NCBI GenBank assembly: GCA_018881555.1
Contig: JACAXG010000068.1
Location: 2,756,198 to 2,820,197, forward strand
Reading direction: 5' to 3'
From: Amblyornis subalaris
Lineage: Eukaryota; Chordata; Aves; Passeriformes; Ptilonorhynchidae
DNA: 64,000 nucleotides
This document shows, in pieces, positions 46,936 through 59,504 of this stretch. The position numbers and the translations under genes were made by a program. Under the pieces are notes generated by a model. That model had not been told where the DNA came from and did not search any database. It saw only the letters and a program-made list of their open reading frames with translations. Every line of letters starts with the position of its first letter. Position 1 is the first letter of the stretch.

Positions 46936-47929
46936 AAGGAGTAATATTAGCTGTGTTTAAGACCATACTGCCTACTCTTATAAATTGTAGGCAGGTNGAA
47001 AGAAACAGCAACAAACAAAACCCTAAGAGAAGAAAAATATCGCCTAAACCTATCAATCACTTACACAAACGTGGCTCAAGTTCTCACTCCTGTGATTTAA
47101 ATTACAACCTAAGAGAGTCTGCTCCCTGGCAGGTCTGTCAGCAGCAAAGGGAAAAGGGAGGGGGAAGAAAAAACTTGGTGAAACAGGTAAAGAGAATAAC
47201 ATTTGCATCACCTGGAGGATGCAGGTCTTCAGTGGGAACGAGGCTCCCTGCAGCCTTTGCAAGAGCAGAGCAGGGAAAATAAACAACCTCAGGACTTTGT
47301 AAATTAGATATCAAGGCAGGACTTGGGCTTGCTAACAACTAAATCAGATTGTTTAGACTACANGAGAAAGAGATTTTGGAGAAAGAGATGGAGTAGAATT
47401 GAAACTATGTGTTTACTTGCTGCTTCTAAATGTGGGAGNTATTTCTGCTGCTTTTTTGTTCGGTCTATGCACTTGGCAAATAATTATTTTTCTTTTTTTT
47501 TGTTGTAACTGTGCCAGAAAGTAAAGTTTGTTCCAGGCGAAACTGAAAGAATAACATAAAGAGAAAAAAAAAAAATTTGTNTCTACTTTAAATGTAGTTT
47601 TTAGGGAATAAAATTGTATTGTTTAATTCTATTTTATGAGAACTTTTAAACCATCTTCTTATTTACAACAACTATTCCCACATTCTGCCTGAATTCACAA
47701 ATATTTTTGTTTTTCCAAAGTTCATCTCTTTAGCAAATTTCTTGAGAGAGAAAGTATGCAATCTTATTCTGGATATGTACTGGAATTTCTGATGCTTTGT
47801 GGAACCATCTGTACTTTAAAACAAACTAAACAGAGATTGATGGTGTCTGTGTGAAACAGCAGAGATCAGCTGGGATGATCACACACATCTTTTGTCATTT
47901 CTTTTTTCATCTGTATAATTACAAGTCTT
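46936..47929. other. Non-coding stretch
   Basis: It contains an A tract at about 47562-47575 and AG-rich sequence at 47140-47175. The 109-codon frame at 46953-47282 is interrupted by an N and unrecognised. No gene is supported. Confidence 0.4.
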
Positions 47930-48400
47930 ATCAGGCTGCATGCTGAGCTATGGCTGATTGTCAATAAGGCCTCTCTTGATTGCATCGTGTATAAATATTC
48001 CATGTCAATCTTGTAGGATGCAATTCCAAGGGCCAAACAATTGTATCTTAGTCCATGGATACAAGTTCCTGGCCTTTTTTGCTACACTGATAATCAAATT
48101 AATTCCGAAGAGGGAGGCTCCCAGCTACCAAGTGGTTAATTCCCCTGCACCCTTAATGCTGCTCCTCTGGTCTATGGTGGCTCTGCTGAGCCCTCCTCTC
48201 CAGATACATAAGATTATTCATGAAAATGAAACTACTGCATTTATGTTTACATGATTCCCAGCCAGTTGCATGGCAACTGGAATTGTCTTTACTTTTATGC
48301 ATATTAGAAACACTCAATAGATACCCTTTCAATAATTAATTGGTAATGAATGTAGAGGCTGTAGAATGCTTTATCTGATGTGTTTAGGCTTTATCCAGTG
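47930..48400. promoter_or_regulatory. Enhancer-like block with an RFX-like palindrome
   Basis: Repeat-free sequence with ATTGTCAATAAGG, GATAATCAAATTAATTCCG, ACAAGTGG-like and ATTAATTGGTAATGAATG stretches, plus the palindrome at 48262-48280. No frame is convincing (98 codons at 47958-48254, no domain). This is one of the better candidates for a conserved non-coding element in the window. Confidence 0.33.
48262..48280. promoter_or_regulatory. RFX X-box-like palindrome
   Basis: CCAGTTGC and GCAACTGG are exactly complementary and separated by ATG. The centre GTTGCATGGCAAC is close to the RFX X-box GTTGCCATGGCAAC, lacking one C. RFX factors bind such inverted half-sites to drive ciliary and other genes. 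It sits within an enhancer-like block. Occupancy is unknown. Confidence 0.4.
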
Positions 48401-51400
48401 GTTAAACTGGATAAACAAGCTTTGTTTTTCTTGTTAGGGCTTCTTTCCCAGGCGATGCCGTGCATTGTTCTCAAATCCCAGGCAGTAAACAAAACCCAGG
48501 AGGAGCTGAGTGACCTGAGCAGAGNGTCAAGGCCAGCCAAGTGTGTGTGTCTGCAGGGCACAGGGCAGAAACCGTGTGGCAGAGCAGACTGNAAAATCTG
48601 TGCATTTTCAATTCATTTTCACCACTTCTGATGCTCCTGACACCCACCCAGTGCCTGCATCTCTCTTTGGACTCACCCAGTGTGCAGATTCCTCCCCAAA
48701 ACCGTTGACATCAGAACAGCAATGCTGTGGCCTGAAATAGCCCTGCAGGGCTCTCTCTCCTCTCTTCACCAATTATGACATGAAGGGTTTCCATTACATG
48801 GAGAAAGTGACTATTTGTAGACTCAATAAATATTTTTCTTGTTCCTTCTTGCTTTTTTCCTGGCCTGTTCCAGAGGAAAAAGAAAAGAAAAGGTCACCTC
48901 AGCTGCATCACTTGGCAGTTTCGCCTCTCTGTCATACCTTTGGGCTTGTCTCGATGGAGAATTGGGATTCCAAAAACTGCCCTGGCTGGGACCAGCCAGC
49001 CTTTCCTGCTTGTTGGGAATGGGAGCAGGACTTTTTCTAAAGACAAGGCAAAGAGGCAAGTGTCTGGTTTCTGCATGTTTTTTTATAATTATTTTAACAT
49101 AAGATGGAGTAAGAGGTTTCTTTGCTCTCCGAAGGTTTCCTTTGGACTCATTTAACTGGACCAGAGCGCTGATGGATTCTCGTGCTCTGTAGAGTTGTGC
49201 ACCTGCTTGTTTGGCCTTGTCAGCACTCCCTGAGCTCCCCAGTGAAGTCACACACTGACTTTCTTGTTCCCTTGTCTGGAACATATCTGGAGTCCCCCCT
49301 TTGCCCCGATGTGTATCACAGACCTGGACATTAGGAGCAGTGGCACNGCGGTGTCCTGGCTGACCCCATGTGCACCAGCAGCGAGGGGAAAGGATTCAGC
49401 TGATGCTTCTCCCTCCCTGTCACCACTAATGTAACAGATGAAGTCAATCATGCTGTTCTGTTTACATGTGAATACCCTCACGTGTGTGCATTTATACCCA
49501 CGTAACACACACAAACCCTTTTGCTGCTGCGAGGGCGCTTCTGTCCAACGTGACTTTGGCATCTGAGGTTCCTTGAAACGAGGTGTTCTCAGCAGCTGGG
49601 GTGGGAACTCACCAGCAAATCTGCATATCTGTTCCTGCAGCCCCTCAGGTGGGGGCACAGTTACCATGGCTGCAGGCTGCAATCATGGCAAGCCATATAA
49701 ATGAAGGACACTATTGATTGTTCATTTTTGCACACACCATTACATGCACACACTTCTGAAAATAAGGCTCGGGGCATAATTGGTTGCCAATGGAGCTTCA
49801 CCAAGTTGGCTGCATACATTTGGTTTCCCTTATTTTTCGCGTTTTAGAGGGCTGTTCATGCTGATGCACAGAACCTGTCTTAGGGCCTTGAATTTCCTCC
49901 TAGATGTGTTTCTCTCTGCNTTGCTCTTATGTACCTAAAATAGATGATTAGCCTTTTAGATTTGCTGGTGGTGTTCTGCTTTATCTTTTTAAAACAAGGA
50001 ATTGTGTGTTCCCCAAAAGGCTTCCCAACTTTGTTCNCAAAAACAAAAGCATAGGAATTTCTTGGAAGTCTGAGACAAGATATGTGTGGAGGCAAATTGG
50101 ATGAGGTAATTGATGAGTTTACTATGGAATTTTCTTTAGATTCCACTTCAGAATCCTGCACTTTAGAGTCCAGTTACTGAAGAAAGACTGATCTGGTCTG
50201 TTTGCTGTTGCTGAAAGGAGGGATGGGTTAGTTAGCTGGTAAGCTGCTAGCTCATGAGTTAGTGAGCTCACATAGCTCAGAGAAGTCCCACGAGCAGCAG
50301 AGCTTGCAAGGACAGGGTTGGAGTTGTGACACGTGAAGAAAATGGGAGGACAGTAGAGGTCCTGCCCTTTTAGTGACAATGGGGTGTCAGGTTTTGTGGG
50401 NTGAGTAAAGCTATGCACAAACCTCTCTCCCACTCCAGTAGGAAATCTGTTTTAGGTGTTGTAAACTCTCAGGTCCGTCCTTTTCTTGTAGTAGTAATTC
50501 TGTTAAAAAGTCATAGTTTAGTGATACTTTCTTAAATATATATTTTAATCCAATGCTTTGTTCACTCAGAGATAATCACAAGTAATGCCATTAGNGACTG
50601 TGGTACCAGATGAGGGAGGCTTTGATGGCTGTTCTGGGAAATGTCCTGTTCCAGCAGCCTGCTGCTGGTCTCCAGGTATTTGCTGCACTGTCCTGGCCCT
50701 GTGGGTTTTGGTGATATATGTGTGACTATGAAGGAGTACAAAACACATATTTGAGTGGAGCCCCTACAAAAAGTGTTTGGTTTTAGTNCATACTATTTTG
50801 TTGCAGGTGGTTAAAGGTCAACATGAAGATGGGAAAGATCCAAAGGAATAATGGGGGAAAGAATGTCTTAAGATATCCTGCCACTTCTATCATTGCCGTC
50901 ATGGAAGTGGTGCATAGGAGAGTTTCTCTAGAGCTGCAAAAGTTAGTCCATAAGTTCTGTCACATATTAACTGTATTCTAGCTGCTGCATGAATTATCCT
51001 TTAATGATGTGCACAGAATAATAACCTAGACAGATAGATACACCTTAACTATTATCTTTTCCAAATGGTGCAGGAGCACTGGACCGGTGCATTGCACCAC
51101 AACNGAAGCAATCAGGCTGTAGATGTTTAGTCTGGAAAGGTCCTAAGAGTGTATTTCCCATACCACCCACTTGCCACAAAATGTTTCCAATGACTTATTT
51201 AAGACCTAATGAAAAAGACTAAAAGCCTGTATTGCACTAGAGGAAAAGAGCAGGAGAAATCAAAGTCATCAGCAGTGTCCTAAGGCCTGGGAACTGCAGG
51301 TAACTTGCTGAAATTCCCAGGAGATCCTAGGATGCTGGTAGTGCAGGCAAAAAGTCTCGAATGATTGCTATCAATAGGGCTTGGAGGAAAGCTCTGTCCT

Positions 51401-51867
51401 TAATCCAGTATCTTGTGATGAGCTGAGCTCAGTGTACACAGGTAAGATATGCCAAACAGTAAACAGTGGCTCTAATGTCACTGTAGGTCCTGATTTGCCC
51501 TTCTTGGTGTCCTGTTCTGGTTAGGGATCAGGGGAAAGCAGCAAAAATCCTCAGAGTCGAGTTTTGCCCCTTTTGATATATAAGNTCTTTGTGATCCTTC
51601 CAGCAAACTAGTGGAAGCTCTGAAAGATGGGATTGACCCAATGTAAAGATGAGGTGGGCATGCTGTGAAAAGATGTAAAGTAACATATTTATTATGTCCC
51701 TATTGAAAATATTAACCTTTTGTGACAGGATGAGAGACGTGAAGATGACCTGGCTGTTCTATAGCTGTGTGAGGACACAGTCTGTACAGATAGCTCTGCT
51801 TTGGACAGCGAGGGGAGTTTCCAGTGTCCACCAAAATCTAAATTTCAGTCTTTGTCTTATTAAAACC
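48401..51867. other. Non-coding stretch
   Basis: Includes two overlapping minus-strand frames of 153 codons (48823-49284) and 144 codons (49248-49682), both without known domains and both contradicted by plus-strand frames in the same place. No splice or promoter context. A weak CR1-like phrase near 51138-51155 is too short to call. Confidence 0.4.
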
Positions 51868-51955
51868 CTGACTCAGCAGATCCCTTCAGCATTGTTTGGC
51901 TTTCAATTACATTATGCACAAACTGGCTTAAATGCTTTGGACTCCCCAGTTTGAT
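51868..51955. repeat. Old amniote interspersed repeat
   Basis: CTGACTCAGCAGATCCCTTC and, further on, ACTGGCTTAAATGCTTTGGA resemble the two arms of the palindromic relic with 'CAGCAAAGCACTTAAGCA'. Strongly diverged; tentative. Confidence 0.3.
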
Positions 51956-52263
51956 TCCAAGTGAGATAGAAAATGGCAAAATTTAAAGCATGGAACCAAT
52001 AGGTGCCCTAATCCCCTGACGTTCTTGGTGCCAAGATGTGTTTCAAATCTGGCCCATGTGCAAAATCTCCTCTTCCCTTTTTTATAGTTCGTTTAGTCAG
52101 GGGTGTCTTTGACAAAAACCAGCAAAATATCCTGGAATTACCTAACGTGCTCNCAAGCGATTGTCCGATGGTTTGTGCAGCGTTCCCATGCAGAGGTTAT
52201 ATAAAAATGTTCTGTTGCTATGTGAACTGGAGGTTTGTTTTGATGTAGCATCAATACCCAGGA

Positions 52264-52297
52264 GGGGAGAAAGGGCTGGGGGGAGGGAAGAGAAGGG
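52264..52297 (+). other. G-quadruplex motif, plus strand
   Basis: Five G runs (4, 3, 6, 3 and 3 bases) with spacers AGAAA, CT, A and AAGAGAA. It lies in a purine-rich stretch with no repeat family. Confidence 0.55.
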
Positions 52298-54860
52298 AAG
52301 ACACTGGCATAGTGCCAATCTCTGGAGTTTTTTTGCCGTGATAAATGGCTCANAAGGAGTCAGCGTGACCCGCCAAGTAAACCCAAATGCTCTCAAAGAG
52401 CCGTGGGCTTCAGATACTGCTGACAGACAAGTACTCCTTATCAGCCTTTTTGTTTAAACACCCAGGCAGAGCGTGCACACGTAGGATATCTGCAGCAGCA
52501 GGACGAGCACGCCAGCACAGGGGACTGTACTGGCAGATAATGTCCAGCCAGCTGTCCACGGCTGATTTCCACCCACTTGGACTTCTGCAGAAGCTTTGCA
52601 TTTCCTTCCAGCTGCAGACACAGGTCACAGTAGATCCCCTCTGCAGTGGATGAGTTGTGAAGCACAGCAAAGGCCTCCTTGGTTTCTAAAGGGAGGAATT
52701 CACACTCAAAAATACTGACTGAGACAGAGGGGCCCCTGTTACTGTTGTACCTGCACCAGAGGCAGAGCTTCTCTGCATTTGGGTTGGTTTTTGTTTTGTG
52801 CTGCTTTTTGGGTGTTGCTGTGTTTGACTCAAGTGAAAGGTTTGGGATGTATAGATTTGAAAATGGATTTCATATTTATTTCTGATTTTTTTTCTCCTTA
52901 TCCACTCTCTCCTAGAAAGTGTCAATCTTGTTCTGATGGGCAGGTCAAGACNTGAGTTCAGTGGTGGTTTGGGTAATGCTTGGGCACTGCTTAGAACTCC
53001 TGACTGATTTTATGGAAATCTGTCTGTAACTGCAGCCCCCACAGTGCATCAAGCAGCCCTTTGCTAACAGAGACTGTAATACACTCAATTTACACCTGCA
53101 GGAAACAACTACAGGGACAATCAAAGATATAATTAACGTGAAATAAGTATTCCCTGGCAGAACAGTCTTAGGGAATTGATGAAGCTAAAGAAAACTTCTT
53201 TTCTCCAGTTACTCTCTGAGGGAATTTCAAAGCAATGGAAAATGTTCAGGAGAGTATTCAAATATAAGGAGGCATGTTAGAAAGATCCTACCATTAACTG
53301 AAAGGGAGCCATTCAAATCCTCTAAAACTAAAGAGGATGAAACAAGATAGATCAATAAATTAAAAATGTAAACCAGAGAGCAAAGATAAAGGGATTGAAT
53401 CATGAGTCTTCNACTGCTTGGGTGAGTCTAATCATCTCTCCCTTATCCACTTCGCTGTGTATACAAGGGGCAGGTGACGGGGGAAATAAGAAGGACATTA
53501 TGAAGCATAAGTAGTCACAGGACACTTGAAAATACAAAGTATTTTAACAGTAGTAACTGCGAGCAGGGTGGATTAAATAGGTGCTTTGGTGAACAGCTGA
53601 GTTAAACGATGTGCAAGCCCAGAGCCGTGAAGATAGAGCCGGTGTTGGCGGCAGCAAGATGGGGTGAGCTGGCAGGGGACTCCTCTTAGGGGAGTGAGGG
53701 GAGCAGAGGAAGCTCTTGGAACAAGCTGTGCCATGTATCCCTGCCACAGCTCAGGGTGAGCCGGAGCATCTGCACTGCGCAGTGAAGCTCTGGGAGGAAA
53801 TGCTGGTGTGGCTTCAGCAGTGGTGTAGCTACATCAGCTTTGTGCCGGGGCTGAACCCCTCAACGAGCCGGTGAGGCTGATCAGCACCAGGCTGGGGAGG
53901 CTCTTCTCTTTCTGGGCTGGAATGAGCTTTGTCAGAGTCAGTGATGAGTTTTTTGTGCTGTGCCTTGCTGTGAGGTGTTGATGAGTCTTGAAGGCTTGGC
54001 CACGAACTTGTGTGATCAGGCTGAGTCCTCTGTGGTTCCCATAAAGCACATGGAGTTAATGGAATAATATGGAATTATGGTAACACAACACAGACACGAG
54101 TTAATGCTTGCAGTCCATACCTGCCTTTTAACTTGGTTGACTTTGTTGTGACACTTTATTTATCGCTTTGTGTGTCTGTAAAATGAGAAGAAGTGGCAGC
54201 AGGTATCACCTTTCTGCACNACTGGAGAGAAATGGGAATGAGATTGGGGAGATATGGATAAGGAGAGTCTAGGAAGCAGGTTGGCACAAGTGGGTGAGCC
54301 TTCCAGGGATGAGGAGGTGGCTTATCTGATGGGGTAACCAATTGCTTCCTNTCTACTTAATTATTGTTGCCATCAATGTGAAGACCCAACAGCTGCAATA
54401 CATATTTGATTTTGTGAGTGGGACTTAAGTGGACAGAAAATCAAATTGGAGCCAAGAACTTGCCTGAAGGCAGACACATCCTAATGCAAAATTTTTTTTA
54501 AAGGGATTTGAGCATTCCCTGTGGCACAGCTTCCTTGTCCCGCTGCTGCTGATGCAGCATGGACTGGTTTCCCCCAATTTCCAGGAGACCAAAGAAATAA
54601 AATACTGTTCTGTCAAAACCAAAGTGCCTCTGGGCAGCAGATGAGGAGGGTTTGGAGCTCTCTATCTTTTATTGGTTTTATTTTTTTTTTCCCTTTTCCA
54701 TCCTGCATTTGCTCTTTAAGAAATTGTCATTGAGGGGGGAGAAGGCAAACAAAAGTTGACTTTTGTTAAGCGGCTGAGACTTGGCAGTTGTGTGGAGGTC
54801 ATGGTGCTCAGTCAGTGTCAGCCTCCATTCCCCAGAGTTGTATCCTGTAATGTATTTATT
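52298..54860. other. Non-coding stretch
   Basis: GC-richer at 52460-52660 and 53590-53900, AT-rich at 53090-53400. Frames are 98 codons or fewer and unrecognised. No known repeat. Confidence 0.4.
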
Positions 54861-54981
54861 TATCATTACAGACGGCCAAAATTTTTTTTCTCCCCTTTCA
54901 GTTTGTTCTGTCCAAGGCCGCAGGGTTCCGACAGAGATCAACAGCATTCCCGCAGTGATGAAGCAGCTCGTCAAAAGCTGA
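54861..54981 (+). other. Acceptor-like site followed by a short open frame (weak)
   Basis: A pyrimidine-rich run ends in CAG at 54899-54901, a strong-looking acceptor. The following 80 bases keep three CpGs and remain open in one frame to a TGA at 54979-54981. This could be a small terminal exon, an exon of a non-coding RNA or chance. I do not recognise the 25 or so residues encoded. Confidence 0.12.
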
Positions 54982-57841
54982 ATTAGATGTTAAATCTTTC
55001 TGAAGTGGGGAGGAGGAGGAAGGAGGGGAATCACATTGTGCTAAGAATTTATCATGTGTTGTTTCCTGTGAGATAATGTATAGGAGAAGATTTGTTATGG
55101 TGCAAGTTTCAAACTGCTGTTTCAGGGCTACAGTGTCTGCCAAGCTTATGATGTATTTGATCTTTTCTGAAAGTCCTTCTTTTCCTTTTCTACCTTCTGT
55201 TAAGCAGACTGTCTTCCAGGTAGGTAAATACTTACAATGCTCCATCTACTGAAACATATGTACAGGTAAGCACCAAAATTTGCATGGATAAGAGGAATAA
55301 GCAGAACTAAACGAGATTAGACTGTGAGATCCAGTGAGGCTCCAGCTCCTGGACAGAANGTTGGATACTCAGGTCATCCCTTGGCTTTGCAGTTGGATAT
55401 GTTAGACAAGCTGTGCAGGTGTGCCTTCTTGGTAGAAACCTATGAATTTTGATATAGACCTTGAGGAAAGTAAGATCTTGCTTTGCAAAGGTGCTGTGTG
55501 NGCCCAACATTACTTAAAGCTCAAAGAAGCCACAGCCTGATGGTGCTTCTGAAAACATTTATTGAACCATTCTGCATCAGTGACCATCTCTTACCGTGGA
55601 GGTCGCTTTCTTGAGTTTGCACACTTGTAACATGGTGGAAAAACTCTTTGTGCTCTTTCTTTCATGACACTCCTTTTATCCTCAGAAGGACATAGAGTTG
55701 AGTCCCATTTATGTGTTCTGATACAATTATGTTTGCTATCTGCACTTGTTGAAAGGGCAGCTCATGTACCTTATTAATGGACTTTAAAATGCACCCCTTT
55801 TCATCTAAATTGAGGGGGGAAAGTGTCAGAAAGATTTTTCTCTCTCTGAACAAATATGCTGGTGTAAGAACCTTTGGGGTAAAATAGTTTTGCTCCAATT
55901 CTTCAATAAAATGTCAAGTGCAATGATAGATGAACTGGCAATCCTGAAGTTTACTCAATATTGTTTTGTTCCCAGTATGTAGGTCAAGATATTTCTGGTT
56001 TGCTCGAATCAGGCAGAGTTTCCACAGGTCTTAAATAACACTGTTAATATTATAAGTGGTTTAGTTATCAGGCAGGAAGGAAGCTTATTGATCAGCAGGA
56101 AAAGCACTGTGTGCATATGAGCCATCTTTTCCTGCCTGGCTTTAATGAAACTGAAATCCAACAGCAGACATGGAAAGTCCTCTGTGCTGAGGGGTGTGGG
56201 AAGGAAGCTTGTAACACACCTACCTCCCTGTCTTAGCTGCTTGCATGGCATTTACTCGAAGTACCTTTAATANAACTTTTCCATAAAGCAATCCTGAAAG
56301 TACAAGCTACTGTGTGCTTTGCTCAGGAGGGAGTGAGGTACAGGGGAAGTCGAAAATTCACTCACTGCTGAATGAATTTGTGCCTTGACTTTGGATTTGA
56401 AATCCATCCATGTACTGTCAAAGTGCTGGTTTGGCCCCTGGACTGAGTGAATGAATTTGTCAGACACTGGTTCCCACCTGAATGCCCCTCTGGGGAAAAC
56501 ATGACTGGTTTGAGCCACTAAGCTCAGAAAACATAAGTGGATACCAAAAGCGTCAAGGGTGAACAATGACTTCATCCAGAGTGTGGGACCTCAATCAGCT
56601 ACTCAGGTTGCTCTATTTGAGTACAAGGGACTTGGAGGCAAAATTCAGGAAAAAAAATNTTTTGAATTTTCTAGGTTGTCCTAAGAGGAACTTTGGTCCG
56701 TCCTTCCTTTTGGAGGTTTGTGGTGTTGCCAAAGGTCAGGGTAACCTGCCTTTGCTCAGAGCAGAAAGATACAGAAGTTGTCACATCATCTTTCTTAAGA
56801 ATGGCTCCCTTCTTTCACATGATATTATTTACAGAAAAAGGCTCATAGGGCAGTAGCAGGAATCNCTGAACAAGCATCATCATGAGATGAAAGAAAGAGT
56901 TTCCTCTGTCCATTCACTCAATCGAACTTAAACCCTTCCTGTGAGGTAGTGAGGCTTTGACAGGAGGAGAGGAGAAGAGCAGGTAGCCAGGGAATCACAA
57001 CATCATTCTGGGACATGGGAAGTGTTAATTTGAAGCCCTCTGGGTGAGAAGTGGAATTCCTGCAGGAGTGCAGGAGCTGCTGAGCAGTTCAGTGACGCAG
57101 CAGTGGCGTTTCTGTGGCGTGGTTTGGCCTGAGGGGAGCCCCAGCAGTGGGCTCTGGGAGGAGCACACCTCACTGGGAGTGCCTGGCACTCACCTGCAGC
57201 TCCTGCAAGGCNCTGAGGAAGATGAAAGGCTGTTTTGTGGAGCCCAGGCAGAGCTGGGCTGAGCTTGGTGTGCAGCCCAGCTCAGGTGGAGACATGCCCA
57301 GATGCTGATCTGTGCAGGGAACGCTGCTGCTGGAAATAAAGATGCATAAAGGGTTGGGGATCAGGCACATCACCTGTTCCAATGCAAGTTGGGCAAAGTG
57401 GCTGAGCTGCTCTGACAAAAGAGGGAAGTCTCTCTGTACCAGCCAGCTCTTGGTAGGGCTTTGCTAAACCAGTTCACCACACTGACTTGTAGCACTGGTG
57501 AGCTATCAGAGCACGCATCTCGTGGGACTCCATCCTGCCAGGTGTTTGCAGAAGGTCACCGTGAAGCAGAAAAAGGAATCCTTCTCTGCCAAGCAGTTTT
57601 ATTTACCACGTGTTCCTGTTTGCAGTTTCTGAAGGATCTGGAAGAAATTACAAGAGTGACAGTTGTGAGAGGGACGTACTCCAGATTGGCGGGGTTGGTT
57701 TGTGCTGTGTTACCAATTGTCTCTTCCTAGCAAAATGGATGTGCCAATGGCATTCCCAGACTTCCTTGAGCTCTCGTGCTAACTCTGGTAAGTGTGCAGA
57801 AATGGAAGGATGAACATCATAGAGCAAATAACAGTTTAGTT
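54982..57841. other. Non-coding stretch
   Basis: AT-rich at 55500-56000 and GC-rich at 57040-57310. Frames of 102-115 codons on the minus strand (56267-56575, 54898-55245) have no domains. No repeat family recognised. Confidence 0.4.
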
Positions 57842-57898
57842 TTGTTGTGGGTTTTTTTTGTTTGTTTTTGGGTTTGTTTTTGTTTTTGTTTTTTTTTA
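57842..57898 (+). repeat. T/G low-complexity tract
   Basis: About 57 bp of T and G only, with units of the kind GTTT and GTTTTT. Frames reading FLFLF through it are artefacts. Confidence 0.8.
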
Positions 57899-59480
57899 CA
57901 GAACTGTGTTTCGGGCTGGAAAATGCCTCTGTAGCCCACTTAAGAGTGTTGCTGAATTGCTTTTCCCGGTCCTTTATTTGTTCCATATTCCTTTATGTTG
58001 TACCAAGCTGCCCAGCCTGTGTTTTGGAGGGGATCTGATGCTCCCTGTGACACTGCAGGTCACATAGCAAAGCCCCGCAGTAAAGGAATGTAACTGTCAC
58101 AATAATGTGCTTCCAGTGCACAGAAAAGAAATCCAATAGAAAACTGACATGATAAAAGATAAGCTGTGTTAAACAAAGATGTTTTCTGTGTATCACACCC
58201 AAACATGGTGTATTTCATAACACAGCAGAGCACACTTCATCAGAATCCTAGGGAAGAAGCAGACCTGCTAAAAGAATAACACTTTGGTGCCAGGGAAATT
58301 ATGCATTTAATAGATCTCTGCTGTATTTTGTGGAGATTCGCAGCTACGTTCTAGCCTTGGCTAAAATGTGATGGCAACAAGTTGTAGGAGCCAGTTCCTC
58401 CTTAGGGCTTCCTATTACAACAATGGAGCTGTAAATGGTGTTGTGGAAGTGGTAAGTGTCAGAAGGCAACAGGATGTCGTTGCAATTGAGAGGTGCTTTT
58501 GATTAACTGGCCTCTTTAAGTGCTGAGTTGTCCAGGAGAAAATCCGGTCAGGTTGCTTTTTTAGCTGCTTGAAGGGGAGGAAGTTTGACTGTGCTCTACA
58601 CGCCTGGTTGTAATGGATCCTGATCCTTATCCAGATCTACTCTGGCTAGAGCAGAACCTCAGGGAGGGAGTTCTTTTACCTGCATGCAGCTTTCCCTCAC
58701 CCCAGGCAGCTGCTGATGGGATGCATCCCTTGCTTGGGGGCAGGATGGATGAAAGGTATCTTCCTTTAACCTGTCTCCTACTGGCACTTCTTGCCCAAGA
58801 AAAACCTCAGCTCAAAGTTTTGAATGGAAACCTTTCTGAACGTTGTCAGCTTCTAGTGAAATAAACTTGAACATGGTAGTTTTTTTTGCATAGAGGGTTT
58901 GGGAAATGTCACCTGCAGCACGACAGAGTGACAGCCACTCACAACCTTTTTTATGAGCACTTCCTTTCTGCAGCATTCACAAGAGTAGAGCTGATGCTCT
59001 TATACTTCTGTGTTTACTTTGGAAGGGATGTTTCCCTAGGAGAATTGGGATTGTCTCTGAAGAGACCAAGCTGTGACTAAAAGACTTGGGCATTCTGACT
59101 ATATGAGGAGAAAAAACAATTTAAAAAAGATATGCGTCCCTTCTCTGCCTCTGCCCCCCCACATGTACCTGTCCCCACTCCAAAAGGAGACTGAATGGCA
59201 CAGTAAATGGTTTTCTTGGCAGGTGACAGCAGAAGAAGGACAGAACCTGATCTGCAGGGACCATCTACCTTGTGGTAGAAAATCCTAGTAGATTTGTTTT
59301 AATTTAGGCATCAAAGAAAATAGGTTGGCTTTCTCTTCCACATCTAATTTTTTTTAGTAAAACCTTCACTATTTTTTGACCATGGAAGGAGGAACTGGTT
59401 GAATGAAGCTCCTTTGTAGTGTATGAGGGTGGGAGAAATCCCCGTGCTGGGGTGCCTGGGGGGCAGGTGCAACATTTGGA
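57899..59480. other. Non-coding stretch
   Basis: The part at 58240-58560 is repeat-free and AT-rich with TATGCATTTAATAG (about 58300) and may be regulatory. Frames are 83 codons or fewer. No gene is supported. Confidence 0.35.
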
Positions 59481-59504
59481 GGGGAACGTTGGGTGCAGGG
59501 TGGG
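59481..59504 (+). other. G-quadruplex motif, plus strand
   Basis: Four G runs (4, 3, 3 and 3 bases) with spacers AACGTT, TGCA and T. It is in a GC-rich patch (59420-59620) where frames up to 124 codons overlap on both strands; none is recognised. Confidence 0.55.

Noticed and set aside
48823..49682. Two adjoining minus-strand frames of 153 and 144 codons
   Set aside because: Different frames, overlapping ends, interrupted by an N, several plus-strand frames in the same place, and no domain recognised.
51105..51180. Possible CR1 fragment (GTCTGGAAAGGTCC)
   Set aside because: Only one short phrase fits; no supporting CR1 text on either side.
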